Assembly: GCA_965228065.1 (NCBI GenBank)
Contig: OZ245788.1
Coordinates: forward strand, 186,001-250,000
Origin: Sphingobium_A sp965228065
GTDB taxonomy: Bacteria; Pseudomonadota; Alphaproteobacteria; Sphingomonadales; Sphingomonadaceae
DNA: 64,000 nt
Reading direction: 5' to 3'
Shown here: piece by piece, positions 45,324 to 53,576 of the stretch
Position numbering within the stretch: the first letter of the stretch is position 1
Layout: each line of letters begins with the position of its first letter
The notes under the pieces: model-generated
Told to the model about the DNA's origin: nothing
Databases searched by the model: none
What the model saw: the letters and a program-made list of their open reading frames with translations, nothing else
Program-made: the position numbers and the translations under genes

Positions 45324-46016
45324 TCAGGCGGCGCGGCGGCGTTCCTGAAGGATACGACCGTCGAGCATGTTGACGACGCGGCCGGCATAGTCGGCATGCG
45401 ACGGCGAGTGCGTGACCATGACGATGGTCGACCCTTCCGAGTTCAGCGCCTGAAGCATCTTCATCACTTCCTCGCCATGCTGGGTATCGAGATTGCCGGT
45501 CGGCTCGTCGGCCAGGATCAGCTTGGGTTCGGCGACAAGCGCGCGGGCCACGGCAACACGCTGCTGCTGGCCGCCGGAAAGCTGGCTCGGCCGATGGCGG
45601 GCGCGATGGGCGATGCCGACCCGGTCCATCACCGCATCCACCTTCGCCTTGCGCGTCGCGGCGGGCATGTCGTGATAGAGCAGCGCCAGCTCGACATTCT
45701 CGGCGACGCTGAGTTCGTCGATCAGGTTGAAGCTCTGGAAGATGAAGCCGAGATGCGTCTTGCGTGTATCGGCCAGCTTGCGTTCGGGCAGCCCCGCCAC
45801 CTCGATGTCGCCGAAGCGGTAGGATCCGCTCGTCGGGCTGTCGAGCATGCCGATCACGTTGAGCAAAGTGGACTTGCCGCAACCCGATGGCCCCATCACC
45901 GCGACAAACTCGCCCTGATGAATATCGAGATCGACCGAATTGAGCGCGGTCGTCTCGACCATGTCGGTCCGGTACACCCGGCTGAGGTCGCGCATGCTGA
46001 GCATCGGCTGTGTCAT
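45324..46016 (-). CDS. ABC transporter ATP-binding protein (MacB/LolD type)
   Basis: A 230-aa nucleotide-binding subunit with Walker A GPSGCGKST, signature LSGGQQQRVAVARAL, Walker B LILADEPTGNLD and H-loop VTHSPSHA. The TALNSVDLDIHQGEF and PTSGSYRFGD segments are typical of the MacB/LolD group. It sits between the adaptor gene (28-nt gap) and the permease gene, forming one operon. Confidence 0.93.
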   Translation of the reverse strand: MTQPMLSMRDLSRVYRTDMVETTALNSVDLDIHQGEFVAVMGPSGCGKSTLLNVIGMLDSPTSGSYRFGDIEVAGLPERKLADTRKTHLGFIFQSFNLIDELSVAENVELALLYHDMPAATRKAKVDAVMDRVGIAHRARHRPSQLSGGQQQRVAVARALVAEPKLILADEPTGNLDTQHGEEVMKMLQALNSEGSTIVMVTHSPSHADYAGRVVNMLDGRILQERRRAA

Positions 46017-46044
46017 CTGTCTTTGCCTTTCACGTGAGCGTCGA

Positions 46045-47361
46045 TCATTTGCGTTCGAGGTCGAGCCGATCCTTGTCGGCGAAACCGGTATAGGGAGAGG
46101 TCAGCACCTTCTCGCCGGGCTCCAGCCCGTCGAGCACCTCGATGAAATCGGCGTTGCGCCGGCCGAGCCGCACCTGGCGCTTGATGGCCTGGCCGCCGTC
46201 GGGCGTCACCACGAACACCCAGCTACCGCCCGTCTCGTTGTAAAAGCTGCCATTGGGGATCAGCCGCGCCATGCTGGGATCGCCCAGGGTCAGCTTGGCC
46301 TGCAGCGTCTGGCCGCGCTGGATCTGCGGCGGCTCGTCGCCGAGGAATTGCAGGTCGATCTCGAACTGGCCGTTGCGCACCGTCGGATAGATCTTCGCGA
46401 CGCGCATCTTGTACGTCTTGCCGTTCCAGTCGACGATCGCGGTCTGGCCGGGCTGGACGCGGGCGAGATAGAATTCGTCGACGCCGGCCACCAGCTTGTT
46501 GCGGCCGGGGCTGTCGATCTGGCCCAGCCGCTCGCCCCGCGCCATCGACTGGCCGACCTGGATCGAAAAAGCCGAAAGCGTGCCAGCGACGGGCGCGCGT
46601 AGATTCAGCGCGTCGAGATTGGCGCGAGCGAGCCCCAGGCTCGATTCCAGCGAAACGGCGGAGGCGCGAAGCTGCGCGAGCTGGCTGGACTGGAGCCGCT
46701 CGTCGGTTGCCTGCGCGCGCGCCAGCACGGCATGGCGGTCACGCTGATAGGAGAAATCGTCGCGCGTGTCGGCAAAGGTCTTGCCGGCGACGAAGCCGCG
46801 GCTGGCCAAAGGCTGCTCGCGCTCGAACTGGCGCTGCGCCTTCTTCACCGCAAGCCCGGCTTCGAGCAGGTTGCGCTCGTTCAGGATGCGGCTCTGCGAC
46901 AATGCCAGTTCCTGGCTGCGCATCGAGTTGAGCTGCTGCGTCACTTCGGTCTGGCGCGCCAGCACCGACAGTTGAAGCTCGGCATTGGACAGGCGCGCCA
47001 GCAATTGCCCCTTCTGCACAGTGGCGCCATCCTCGACGAACACCTCCTCCACGCGGCCGCCCTCGATCGCGTCGAGAAAGACGGTGACAAGGGGCGTCAC
47101 ACGCGCACGCAGGGGCAGGAAATCCTCGAAGCGGCCCTTCGTCACCGTAGAGACGGTCACGCGATCCGCCGCGATCGTCTGGCTGTTGCCCGCCGGCATG
47201 AAGACCCATGCCACGATCGCGAGCAGCAGCAGTGCGGCACCGCCGGCGGCGAGCTTCACCTTGAGCGGGATACTCCGGCGCTCGACGATCTTGTCCATCG
47301 CGCCGCCGCTCGCCGGCTGGTCGCCGCGACCCGAGTCATTTGGCATCCGCACCACGCTCAT
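46045..47361 (-). CDS. HlyD/MacA-type periplasmic adaptor protein
   Basis: A 438-aa membrane-fusion protein. It has an N-terminal cytoplasmic stretch, one membrane helix (KLAAGGAALLLLAIVAWVF), the lipoyl half-motif VEEVFVEDGATVQKGQLLARL, a long coiled coil rich in Gln/Arg/Ala, and the second lipoyl half LRAPVAGTLSAFSIQVGQ. It bridges the permease to an outer-membrane channel, which is not encoded nearby. The start is ambiguous: 47361, 47346 or MDKIVERRSIP at 47298. Confidence 0.88.
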   Translation of the reverse strand: MSVVRMPNDSGRGDQPASGGAMDKIVERRSIPLKVKLAAGGAALLLLAIVAWVFMPAGNSQTIAADRVTVSTVTKGRFEDFLPLRARVTPLVTVFLDAIEGGRVEEVFVEDGATVQKGQLLARLSNAELQLSVLARQTEVTQQLNSMRSQELALSQSRILNERNLLEAGLAVKKAQRQFEREQPLASRGFVAGKTFADTRDDFSYQRDRHAVLARAQATDERLQSSQLAQLRASAVSLESSLGLARANLDALNLRAPVAGTLSAFSIQVGQSMARGERLGQIDSPGRNKLVAGVDEFYLARVQPGQTAIVDWNGKTYKMRVAKIYPTVRNGQFEIDLQFLGDEPPQIQRGQTLQAKLTLGDPSMARLIPNGSFYNETGGSWVFVVTPDGGQAIKRQVRLGRRNADFIEVLDGLEPGEKVLTSPYTGFADKDRLDLERK

Positions 47362-47367
47362 GAGCAG

Positions 47368-47383
47368 TGTCCGATTTCGAACA
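47368..47383. promoter_or_regulatory. Palindromic operator copy (site 1)
   Basis: TGTCCG-ATTT-CGAACA, one mismatch from a perfect inverted repeat. It lies 7 nt upstream of the adaptor gene and 5 nt from site 2. Confidence 0.55.
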
Positions 47384-47388
47384 TTTCG

Positions 47389-47404
47389 TGTCCGCTATCG
47401 GACA
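47389..47404. promoter_or_regulatory. Palindromic operator copy (site 2)
   Basis: TGTCCG-CTAT-CGGACA, a perfect 6-bp inverted repeat, directly beside the stop of the small peptide gene. Sites 1 and 2 are spaced by 21 nt centre to centre, two helical turns. Confidence 0.6.
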
Positions 47405-47605
47405 TTAGGCGCGGATGGGATCGCAGCCGGCCGACGACCGTTCCATGCACAGGCCGGACGGTGCGGAAGCGGCGGTCGCGACACGGGTATCACGGCGGGA
47501 ATCGCCGTTTTCCGCCACTGCGGCGACGGTCATGAAGGTCAATGTCGCGGCGGCCAGAATGGCGATGGTGGCATTGGGAAGCCTGCGGGAGTTGGGCGTA
47601 TACAT
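47405..47605 (-). CDS. Small secreted peptide, first gene of the sigma-54 regulated export cluster
   Basis: A 66-aa product starting MYTPNSRRLPNATIAILAAA with a signal peptide-like helix ending near VAAVAEN, then a short polar mature part with two cysteines (GLCMERSSAGCDP). A strong Shine-Dalgarno (CAGGAGAAAGACG) precedes the ATG at 47605. A near-consensus sigma-54 promoter lies about 50-67 nt upstream. It precedes the adaptor gene on the same strand. The function is unknown; it could be a cargo, a sensor partner or a marker of envelope stress. Confidence 0.65.
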   Translation of the reverse strand: MYTPNSRRLPNATIAILAAATLTFMTVAAVAENGDSRRDTRVATAASAPSGLCMERSSAGCDPIRA

Positions 47606-47654
47606 CGTCTTTCTCCTGTCGTCCGGCCGATCACGGCCCTGTTGCCCAATGTAT

Positions 47655-47672
47655 TGCAGGGAGTGTGCCAAA
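47655..47672 (-). promoter_or_regulatory. Sigma-54 (-24/-12) promoter reading into the peptide/export genes
   Basis: On the minus strand: TTGGCAC-ACTCC-CTGCA. The GG and GC dinucleotides are separated by exactly 10 nt, matching TGGCAC-N5-TTGC except for one base. Transcription would begin near 47644. An NtrC-family activator is encoded divergently, and a palindrome (47736-47751) lies about 100 nt upstream, at enhancer distance. Confidence 0.8.
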
Positions 47673-47719
47673 TCCGGGAAATGGCGGTTTCGCGTGCCCG
47701 GCGGCAATCGGACCGCATC

Positions 47720-47734
47720 TGGCACAATTATTGA
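47720..47734 (+). promoter_or_regulatory. Possible weak sigma-54 promoter for the regulator gene
   Basis: TGGCAC-AATTA-TTGA matches the -24 element perfectly, but the -12 element is TTGA instead of TTGC. It reads toward the NtrC-type gene. The palindrome at 47736-47751 would overlap the start point, suggesting autoregulation. Confidence 0.4.
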
Positions 47735-47735
47735 T

Positions 47736-47751
47736 TGCCCGATTTCGGACA
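47736..47751. promoter_or_regulatory. Palindromic operator copy (site 3, enhancer position)
   Basis: TGCCCG-ATTT-CGGACA, one mismatch from a perfect inverted repeat and sharing the core with sites 1 and 2. Its centre is about 100 nt upstream of the predicted start of the minus-strand sigma-54 promoter. Confidence 0.6.
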
Positions 47752-47773
47752 CTCGCTGTACGGGAACGGACGG

Positions 47774-49183
47774 ATGACGGACGGAAAGCCATTCGAATTG
47801 TGCGTCGTCATCGACGACGACGAAGACATATTGCTCGCCGCACGCCTGCTGCTGCGCGCGCTGTTCGACACTGTGCTGACCTTCACCGATCCGCGTGAGG
47901 CGTTCGCCGCCACCGCCACCCGTTCACCCGATGCCATCCTGCTCGACGCCAATTTCGCGCGCGGCGCAACCAATGCGGCCGAAGGCTTCGAATGGCTCGG
48001 CCGGTTCCTGGACCGCGACCCCGATGCGGTCGTGGTGATGATCACCGCGCATGGCGGCGTCCAGATCGCGATCGAGGCGATGAAGCGCGGCGCCACCGAT
48101 TTCGCGACCAAGCCCTGGTCCAACGAACGGCTGCTGGCCACGGTGCGCACCGCAGCCTCGCTCCGCCGATCGCGCCGTGTGGCGCAGGAAAAGGATCAGG
48201 TGGTTGCGATCGCCGCATCCGCGCCTGGTGGCGAAACGCCACTGCTCGGCACGTCGCGCGCCATGGACCGCGTCCAGCAACTCATCGAACGCGCGGCGCC
48301 GACCGAAGCCAACGTCCTGATCCTCGGCGAGAACGGCACCGGCAAGGAACTGGTCGCACGCGAGCTTCATCGGCGCTCGCGCCGTGCCCAGCGCGTGATG
48401 CTTCCGGTCGATCTCGGCGCGGTTGCGGAGACCGTGATCGATTCCGAACTGTTCGGCCATGTGAAGGGCGCTTTCACCGATGCGCGCAGCGACCGGATCG
48501 GCCGGCTTCAGGCAGCCGATGGCGGAACCCTGTTCCTCGACGAGATCGGCAATCTGCCGCTCCATCTTCAGCCCAAGCTGCTCACCGCGCTGGAACAGCG
48601 CCAAGTGACCCCGGTCGGTGCCAACAAGCCGGTGCCGGTCGATATCCGCGTGATTGCCGCGACCAATTTGTCGGCCAGCCAGCTCGGCGACGAACGGCGA
48701 TTCAGGCAGGATCTGCTGTTCCGGCTCAACACGGTGGAGATAGTGCTGCCGCCGTTGCGCGAACGGCGTGAAGACGTGCCGATGCTGCTCGACCATTATC
48801 TGGTTTTCTATGCGCGCAAATATGGCAAGCCCGTGCGGCCCATCCCTGTCGACGTGCTGTCCGCGCTCACCGCTTATGACTGGCCGGGCAATGTCCGTGC
48901 GCTGCGCCACGCGGTCGAGCGCGCGGTGATCCTGTCGGGCGACGCGCCGTTCACGATCGAGGATTTCTCGATCCGGCGTCCCGAGCCGGCACCGCTTCGC
49001 GTGGAACGCGCGTCCGTGGTGGAGGCGCCGGGCGCGGATGACGATCTCAATCTGGAGCGCGTCGAACGACGCCTGGTCGAGACCGCGCTCAGGAAACATG
49101 GCTATAATATCTCCAACGCGGCGTCCGAGCTCGGGCTGACCCGGGCATCGCTGTATCGGCGGATGGAAAAACATGGGCTTTGA
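47774..49183 (+). CDS. NtrC-family sigma-54-dependent response regulator
   Basis: A 469-aa activator with three domains. The receiver has VVIDDDEDIL, phospho-Asp D58 in LLDANF and Lys in TKPW. The AAA+ domain has Walker A GENGTGKE, the sigma-54 contact loop GAFTDA (232-237), Walker B GTLFLDEIG and a PGNVRALRH sensor region. A Fis-type DNA-binding helix-turn-helix follows at the end (ISNAASELGLTRASLYRRM). It is divergent from the export operon and overlaps its kinase gene by 11 nt. It likely binds the TGTCCG-N4-CGGACA sites. Confidence 0.93.
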   Translation: MTDGKPFELCVVIDDDEDILLAARLLLRALFDTVLTFTDPREAFAATATRSPDAILLDANFARGATNAAEGFEWLGRFLDRDPDAVVVMITAHGGVQIAIEAMKRGATDFATKPWSNERLLATVRTAASLRRSRRVAQEKDQVVAIAASAPGGETPLLGTSRAMDRVQQLIERAAPTEANVLILGENGTGKELVARELHRRSRRAQRVMLPVDLGAVAETVIDSELFGHVKGAFTDARSDRIGRLQAADGGTLFLDEIGNLPLHLQPKLLTALEQRQVTPVGANKPVPVDIRVIAATNLSASQLGDERRFRQDLLFRLNTVEIVLPPLRERREDVPMLLDHYLVFYARKYGKPVRPIPVDVLSALTAYDWPGNVRALRHAVERAVILSGDAPFTIEDFSIRRPEPAPLRVERASVVEAPGADDDLNLERVERRLVETALRKHGYNISNAASELGLTRASLYRRMEKHGL

Positions 49184-50513
49184 CCGCCGCTTCGCGGTCG
49201 GGCTCGCGCTCCATTTGGGGCTGGCGCTTGTCGCGCTCGCAGCGTTCGCATGGTCGCTGCTGACACCGGGGCTCGCCGCCGCACGCATCGTCGCGGGATT
49301 GCTCGCGGCGGGTGCCTGCCTCGCATTGTGGCGCTATATCCGGCGCACCAATTTGGAGGTGGCCCGCTTCGTCGAGTCGGTCCGCTTCGCCGATCTCCAG
49401 GCCCGCTTCGTGCGGCCGGATGCCGGCAGCGGCTTCGACATACTCGGCGCGGCACTCGAAAACGGCATCCAAACGCTGCGCGAGGAGCGAGAGCGGATCG
49501 CGGAGGAGACACGCTTCTTCTCCGCGCTGGTCGACGACGTGCCTGTCGCGCTCATCACCGTCGATGCGGACGGACGCGCGGACTGTGCCAACAAGGCGGC
49601 CCGGCGCCTGTTCAACCAGCATATCGGCGTCCGCGTCGCCGATTTCGAAGCCTATGGCGCCAGCCTGGTCCAGGCGATCGCCGGATTGCCGGCGGGCCAG
49701 CACCAGTTGCTGATGCTGTCGCTCGACATCGGCCCGCAACGCGCCACCGTACGCGCTGCCTCGCTTGCGCGGCTGGGTGGCACGGTCCGCGTGATCGCGG
49801 TCCAACCGATCCAGGACGCACTCAACGCGGTGGAGGTCGCCGCGCAGAGCGATCTCATCCGCGTGCTGACCCACGAGATCATGAATTCGATGACGCCCGT
49901 GACCTCGCTGGCGCGCACCGCGGCACAATTGATCGCGGACGCCGATCGCGGTGACGATCCCGCCATCACCGACGCACGCAGTGCGATCGAAACGCTTGCC
50001 CGCCGCGCCGACGGCGTGATGCATTTCGTCGAAACCTATCGCACCATCACCCGCCCGCCGCAGATCAATCGCCGCCTGTTCGCCGCCGCCCCCTTCTCTG
50101 CCGAACTCGGCCGGCTTTTCGCGGCCGACGGACATTGGGCGGATGTGCGACTGGACATCACGATCGCGCCGCCCGGCCATCTGATCGATGCCGATCCCGA
50201 CCTGCTCGCCCAAGTCGTCATCAACTTGCTGCGCAACGCCGCCGACGCCGCGACGATGAATGGCGATGCGCCTGCCGTGTCGCTCTCGATCGAAGCAATG
50301 CGATCCGGCAGGACGCGGATCGAGGTGGGCGACAATGGCACCGGCGTGCCCGAGGCACTGCGCCACGACATTTTCCTGCCCTTCTTCACCACCAAGAAGA
50401 CGGGCAGCGGCATCGGCCTGAGCTTCGCGCGCCAGGTGCTGCTGGCGCATGACGGGTCGATCGAGATCGACAGTTCGCCCGCAGACGGCGCACTGTTTCG
50501 GCTGGTGCTGTGA
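49173..50513 (+). CDS. Membrane sensor histidine kinase (NtrY-like)
   Basis: A 446-aa kinase with two N-terminal membrane helices (residues about 8-30 and 36-53) and almost no periplasmic loop, a PAS-like segment (about 115-215), the H box LIRVLTHEIMNSMTP (H234), N box NLLRNAADAA, and G boxes DNGTGVPE and GSGIGLSF. With so little periplasmic sequence it probably senses the membrane itself or a membrane partner. It is the partner of the NtrC-type regulator, whose gene it overlaps by 11 nt. Confidence 0.9.
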   Translation: MGFDRRFAVGLALHLGLALVALAAFAWSLLTPGLAAARIVAGLLAAGACLALWRYIRRTNLEVARFVESVRFADLQARFVRPDAGSGFDILGAALENGIQTLREERERIAEETRFFSALVDDVPVALITVDADGRADCANKAARRLFNQHIGVRVADFEAYGASLVQAIAGLPAGQHQLLMLSLDIGPQRATVRAASLARLGGTVRVIAVQPIQDALNAVEVAAQSDLIRVLTHEIMNSMTPVTSLARTAAQLIADADRGDDPAITDARSAIETLARRADGVMHFVETYRTITRPPQINRRLFAAAPFSAELGRLFAADGHWADVRLDITIAPPGHLIDADPDLLAQVVINLLRNAADAATMNGDAPAVSLSIEAMRSGRTRIEVGDNGTGVPEALRHDIFLPFFTTKKTGSGIGLSFARQVLLAHDGSIEIDSSPADGALFRLVL

Positions 50514-50568
50514 AGCGCCTTGCGCCGCCGGCTTTGCCGCGATAGGGAGCCAGCCTTCCAGAGCATGC

Positions 50569-50659
50569 GGAGCGGTGGCCGAGTGGTCGAAGGCGCTCGC
50601 CTGGAAAGTGAGTATACGCCAAAAGCGTATCGAGGGTTCGAATCCCTCCCGCTCCGCCA
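50569..50659 (+). tRNA. tRNA-Ser (anticodon GGA)
   Basis: A 91-nt class II tRNA. The acceptor is GGAGCGG/CCGCTCC with discriminator G and encoded CCA. The anticodon arm CTCGC-CTGGAAA-GTGAG gives GGA. There is a long variable arm (TACGCC-AAAA-GCGTA type) and the T loop TTCGAAT. It marks the boundary between core genes and accessory DNA; tRNA-Ser genes are frequent integration sites. Confidence 0.95.
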
Positions 50660-51240
50660 GCCAGTCCTAAGTATCAGAGAATAAAGGGGATTTCCCCAGA
50701 AAGCCCCGCGATTCCGCGCGACTTTGGCGCGATTCGGTACTGCGGAGACGCGATTTCGCGCCCAAAATAAGAGAATTTCCCGCACATTCTCTGCTGCACT
50801 AAGCGGCACTACGGAATCCAAAAATCGGATATTTTTCACGCGGCAGCTGGCGAAGCTGGCCAAGTCCATTTCCCGTTTTCGGAAGGGGCTTTTTCCCGTT
50901 TTCCGGGCAATTAAACGGGAATTGAAGCAAAAATCAGATCGTTTCGACATTTGCCCCCTCCGGAACATACTGAAAATACGTCCAAATTCTTACAAATTCC
51001 CGTCATCGCGAAAACGGGAATTCCCGCTACACAATCGGGAACTGGCTACCGTCAAACGGCACCCGGACACGGAAAAGACGTTCAGCGTCCGCCCCTTGCG
51101 CTGCACCATCAGCGCGCTATGTCGATCATCGTCGAGAGGGCTTGGTACGGTGAGATCGTGCCGAGCATGATCGGCATTGATCATGCAGCCCGGTCTCAGC
51201 TTCAACCGATCCCATGGGGTCGAACAGGAAGGAAGAGACG
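50660..51240. other. AT-richer gene-poor stretch next to tRNA-Ser
   Basis: These 581 nt hold no gene I can support. Base composition is lower in GC than the flanks. A 12-nt direct repeat TTTCCCGTTTTC occurs at 50869 and 50892, and a hairpin ATTCCCGT/ACGGGAAT lies at 50996-51021, resembling the REP core seen at 295-314. No integrase remnant is visible. It may be the degenerate left end of an integrated element. Confidence 0.5.
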
Positions 51241-52638
51241 ATGAGCCGATCGACGAAGCGCAAACCGCAACAGCCTGTCACGGTGGCGAACCTAGGGCCG
51301 CTGGAACATCTGCCGCCCGAATTGCTCAAGCCCTACATGATGAATGCGCGAACCCATAGTGAGCGACAGCTTGCACTCATCGCGCAATCGATCGAGACGT
51401 TCGGCTTCACCAATCCGATCATCGCTCAAGAGGACGGGACGATCATCGCCGGCCACGGCCGTTGGCAGGCCGCGAACCAGCTTGGGCTGACGACCGTTCC
51501 GGTCCTGCGTGCCCGGCACCTCACACCCGACAGGGTCCGTGCCTATCGGCTGGCCGACAACCGGCTGGCGGAACTCAGCGGCTGGGACGACGAGATGCTG
51601 GCGCTGGAACTCGGATCGCTCGACACGATCGATCTGGACTTCAGCATAGAGACGATCGGCTGGTCGCACGCCGAGATCGATGTGATCCTCGACCCGCCGG
51701 AATCAGGAGAGGGCGATGGCCCTCGCGATTCGCTCGATCGCAACATACCCCCACCGCCACCGATTCCGGTCAGTCAAACGGGCGACCTGTGGCTGTTGGG
51801 CGAGCACAGACTGATCGTCGGGTCTTCGCTCGATCCTGCCACGTTCGAAACGTTGATGGCAGGCAAGACGGCGACAATGGTCTTCCAGGATGCGCCGTAC
51901 AATGTGAAGATCAATGGCCATGTCAGTGGCCTGGGAAAGGTCGCGCATAACGAATTCGCGATGGCCTCGGGCGAGATGACGCCGCAGCAGTTCCAGGCGT
52001 TCCTGACGACCAATCTTGAAGCGTTGCAGCCGCATCTCGTCGATGGCGCGATTCTCGCGATGTTCATGGACTGGCGCGGGGCACTCCCGCTTCAGCTCGC
52101 CATGGCCGAGAGAAAGATCGAGTTCATCAACCTGGCGGTGTGGGTCAAAAGCAATGGCGGCATGGGCAGCCTCTACAGGTCGCAGCACGAAATGGTGCTG
52201 ATCGGCAAACACGGCAAGGCGCGGCACATCAACAATGTCCAGTTGGGCAAGTTCAAGCGCTACCGGACCAATGTCTGGCGATATCCCGGGGTGAACAGCT
52301 TCGGACGCGGGCGAATGGATCAGCTGAAAGCCCATCCGACGCCAAAGCCGGTCGCGCTGGTCGCTGACGCGATTCGCGATGTCAGCAATCGGGGGCAGAT
52401 CGTGCTCGATACGTTCATGGGCTCGGGCACCACCTTGCTGGCCGCGGAGCGTACCGGGCGGATCGCATACGGCATCGATATCGATCCCGCCTATGTCGAT
52501 GTGACCATTCTCCGCTGGCAGGCAATGACCAAGGAAAAGGCGCGCCTGGAGGCGACTGGCGAAAGCTTTGCCGAGGTGGAGAAGCTTCGCGCAACGGAGA
52601 GGGAAGCCAATGCTGTTGACGATGAAAGTCCACTCTAA
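51241..52638 (+). CDS. ParB-N domain / DNA methyltransferase fusion (beta class)
   Basis: A 465-aa protein with an N-terminal ParB-like nuclease domain (about 20-120; NPIIAQEDGTIIAGHGRW) joined to a DNA methyltransferase. The catalytic motif IV is DAPYN (217-221) instead of the usual DPPYN. Motif I FMGSGTT (392-398) follows it, the beta-class order for N6-adenine or N4-cytosine enzymes. HPTPKPV is also typical. Such fusions are common in phage-like modules. The ATG at 51241 has AAGGAAGAGA upstream. It is followed by DUF5681 and terminase genes. Confidence 0.88.
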   Translation: MSRSTKRKPQQPVTVANLGPLEHLPPELLKPYMMNARTHSERQLALIAQSIETFGFTNPIIAQEDGTIIAGHGRWQAANQLGLTTVPVLRARHLTPDRVRAYRLADNRLAELSGWDDEMLALELGSLDTIDLDFSIETIGWSHAEIDVILDPPESGEGDGPRDSLDRNIPPPPPIPVSQTGDLWLLGEHRLIVGSSLDPATFETLMAGKTATMVFQDAPYNVKINGHVSGLGKVAHNEFAMASGEMTPQQFQAFLTTNLEALQPHLVDGAILAMFMDWRGALPLQLAMAERKIEFINLAVWVKSNGGMGSLYRSQHEMVLIGKHGKARHINNVQLGKFKRYRTNVWRYPGVNSFGRGRMDQLKAHPTPKPVALVADAIRDVSNRGQIVLDTFMGSGTTLLAAERTGRIAYGIDIDPAYVDVTILRWQAMTKEKARLEATGESFAEVEKLRATEREANAVDDESPL

Positions 52639-52883
52639 CTAGCTGACAAATATACAATACCTCCGACTCTACATCTTGATCCGACTCGAGAGTTGGAATA
52701 ATCAGGCACTGCCGTTCCGGTGGGACGGCAGTGCAATTGCGAGCATCGTCACAGAAGCAACGCCTGCACGATACGAAGCCGGAGCACGTGTCACACGCGC
52801 GCCGGTCAACCCTGTTCGGGGGATCGTATCGGCGTGGCTTCTGGCTAAGCCGGTTGATCCCCTCATTTTGAGGAGATTCGATC

Positions 52884-53576
52884 ATGACGGATGTACCCCC
52901 AGGTTCGCAGCGGCCAGTCCCGCTCATCAACCCGCCGCCGAGGCGGCGACCGCCACAGGCGGAAACGCCTTCTCCCAAATCCGCCCAGGGCGCGGATGCC
53001 ACGACCCAATCGAGCAAGTCACGGATCAAGCGAGCGCAAAAACCGCGCGAGGCGAAGCAGGAAGAGATCAAGCCGCGGGATCATGCGGTAGGATATGGCA
53101 AGCCGCCCGTGGAGCATCAGTTCAAGCGTGGAAACCCCGGCGGTCCCGGACGGACGCCGGGTAAGAAGAGCCCGGACACGCTGTTGAAAGCGGAGTTGAG
53201 CAAGAAGCGCGTCGTCCGCGTTGGCGGGCGGGACCGGACCGTGACAAATCTGGAACTCGCCAGCACGTTGCTGGTGAGCACCGCTCTTGAAAAGCGCGAC
53301 TTCAAACAGCTTCTTGCGCTGATCGGCGAGGCGCGCCGCGTCCACCCGGAACCAGTGGAGGAGCCCAGCGAGCACAGAGCGGTCAATCCGGAGATGGAGC
53401 GCACCATAATGTCGCAACTGTTGGACCAGTTGCAGCTTGGCGAGCCTGCATCGAATTCCGCCGATCCACTTGCTGACGGCCTCTTTGACCCGCCAGCCCA
53501 TGATCGGCGAGACGGAGACGCTAGTTCGAGCGACGATGGCTGGGATGCCGACTGGGAGACCGATCGTGGCGAATAA
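52884..53576 (+). CDS. DUF5681 domain protein (putative small packaging partner)
   Basis: A 230-aa protein with a disordered Pro/Lys/Arg-rich N-terminus and then the DUF5681 signature VGYGKPPVEHQFKRGNPGGP, GRTPGKKSP, and a helical middle (NLELASTLLVSTALEKRDF). The acidic C-terminus is Asp/Ser-rich. Genes with this domain frequently precede terminase large subunits, so a small-terminase-like role is plausible but unproven. The start at 52884 follows GAGGAGATTCG. It overlaps the terminase start by about 11 nt. The 245 nt before it hold nothing I recognise. Confidence 0.75.
   Translation: MTDVPPGSQRPVPLINPPPRRRPPQAETPSPKSAQGADATTQSSKSRIKRAQKPREAKQEEIKPRDHAVGYGKPPVEHQFKRGNPGGPGRTPGKKSPDTLLKAELSKKRVVRVGGRDRTVTNLELASTLLVSTALEKRDFKQLLALIGEARRVHPEPVEEPSEHRAVNPEMERTIMSQLLDQLQLGEPASNSADPLADGLFDPPAHDRRDGDASSSDDGWDADWETDRGE

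Noticed and set aside
50036..50968. Minus-strand open frame spanning the kinase end and tRNA-Ser
   Set aside because: It runs antisense through the kinase gene and the tRNA, so it cannot be a real gene.
50724..51170. 148-aa open frame beside tRNA-Ser
   Set aside because: Composition is basic and repetitive because of the CCCGTTTTC repeats; no Shine-Dalgarno or family resemblance.
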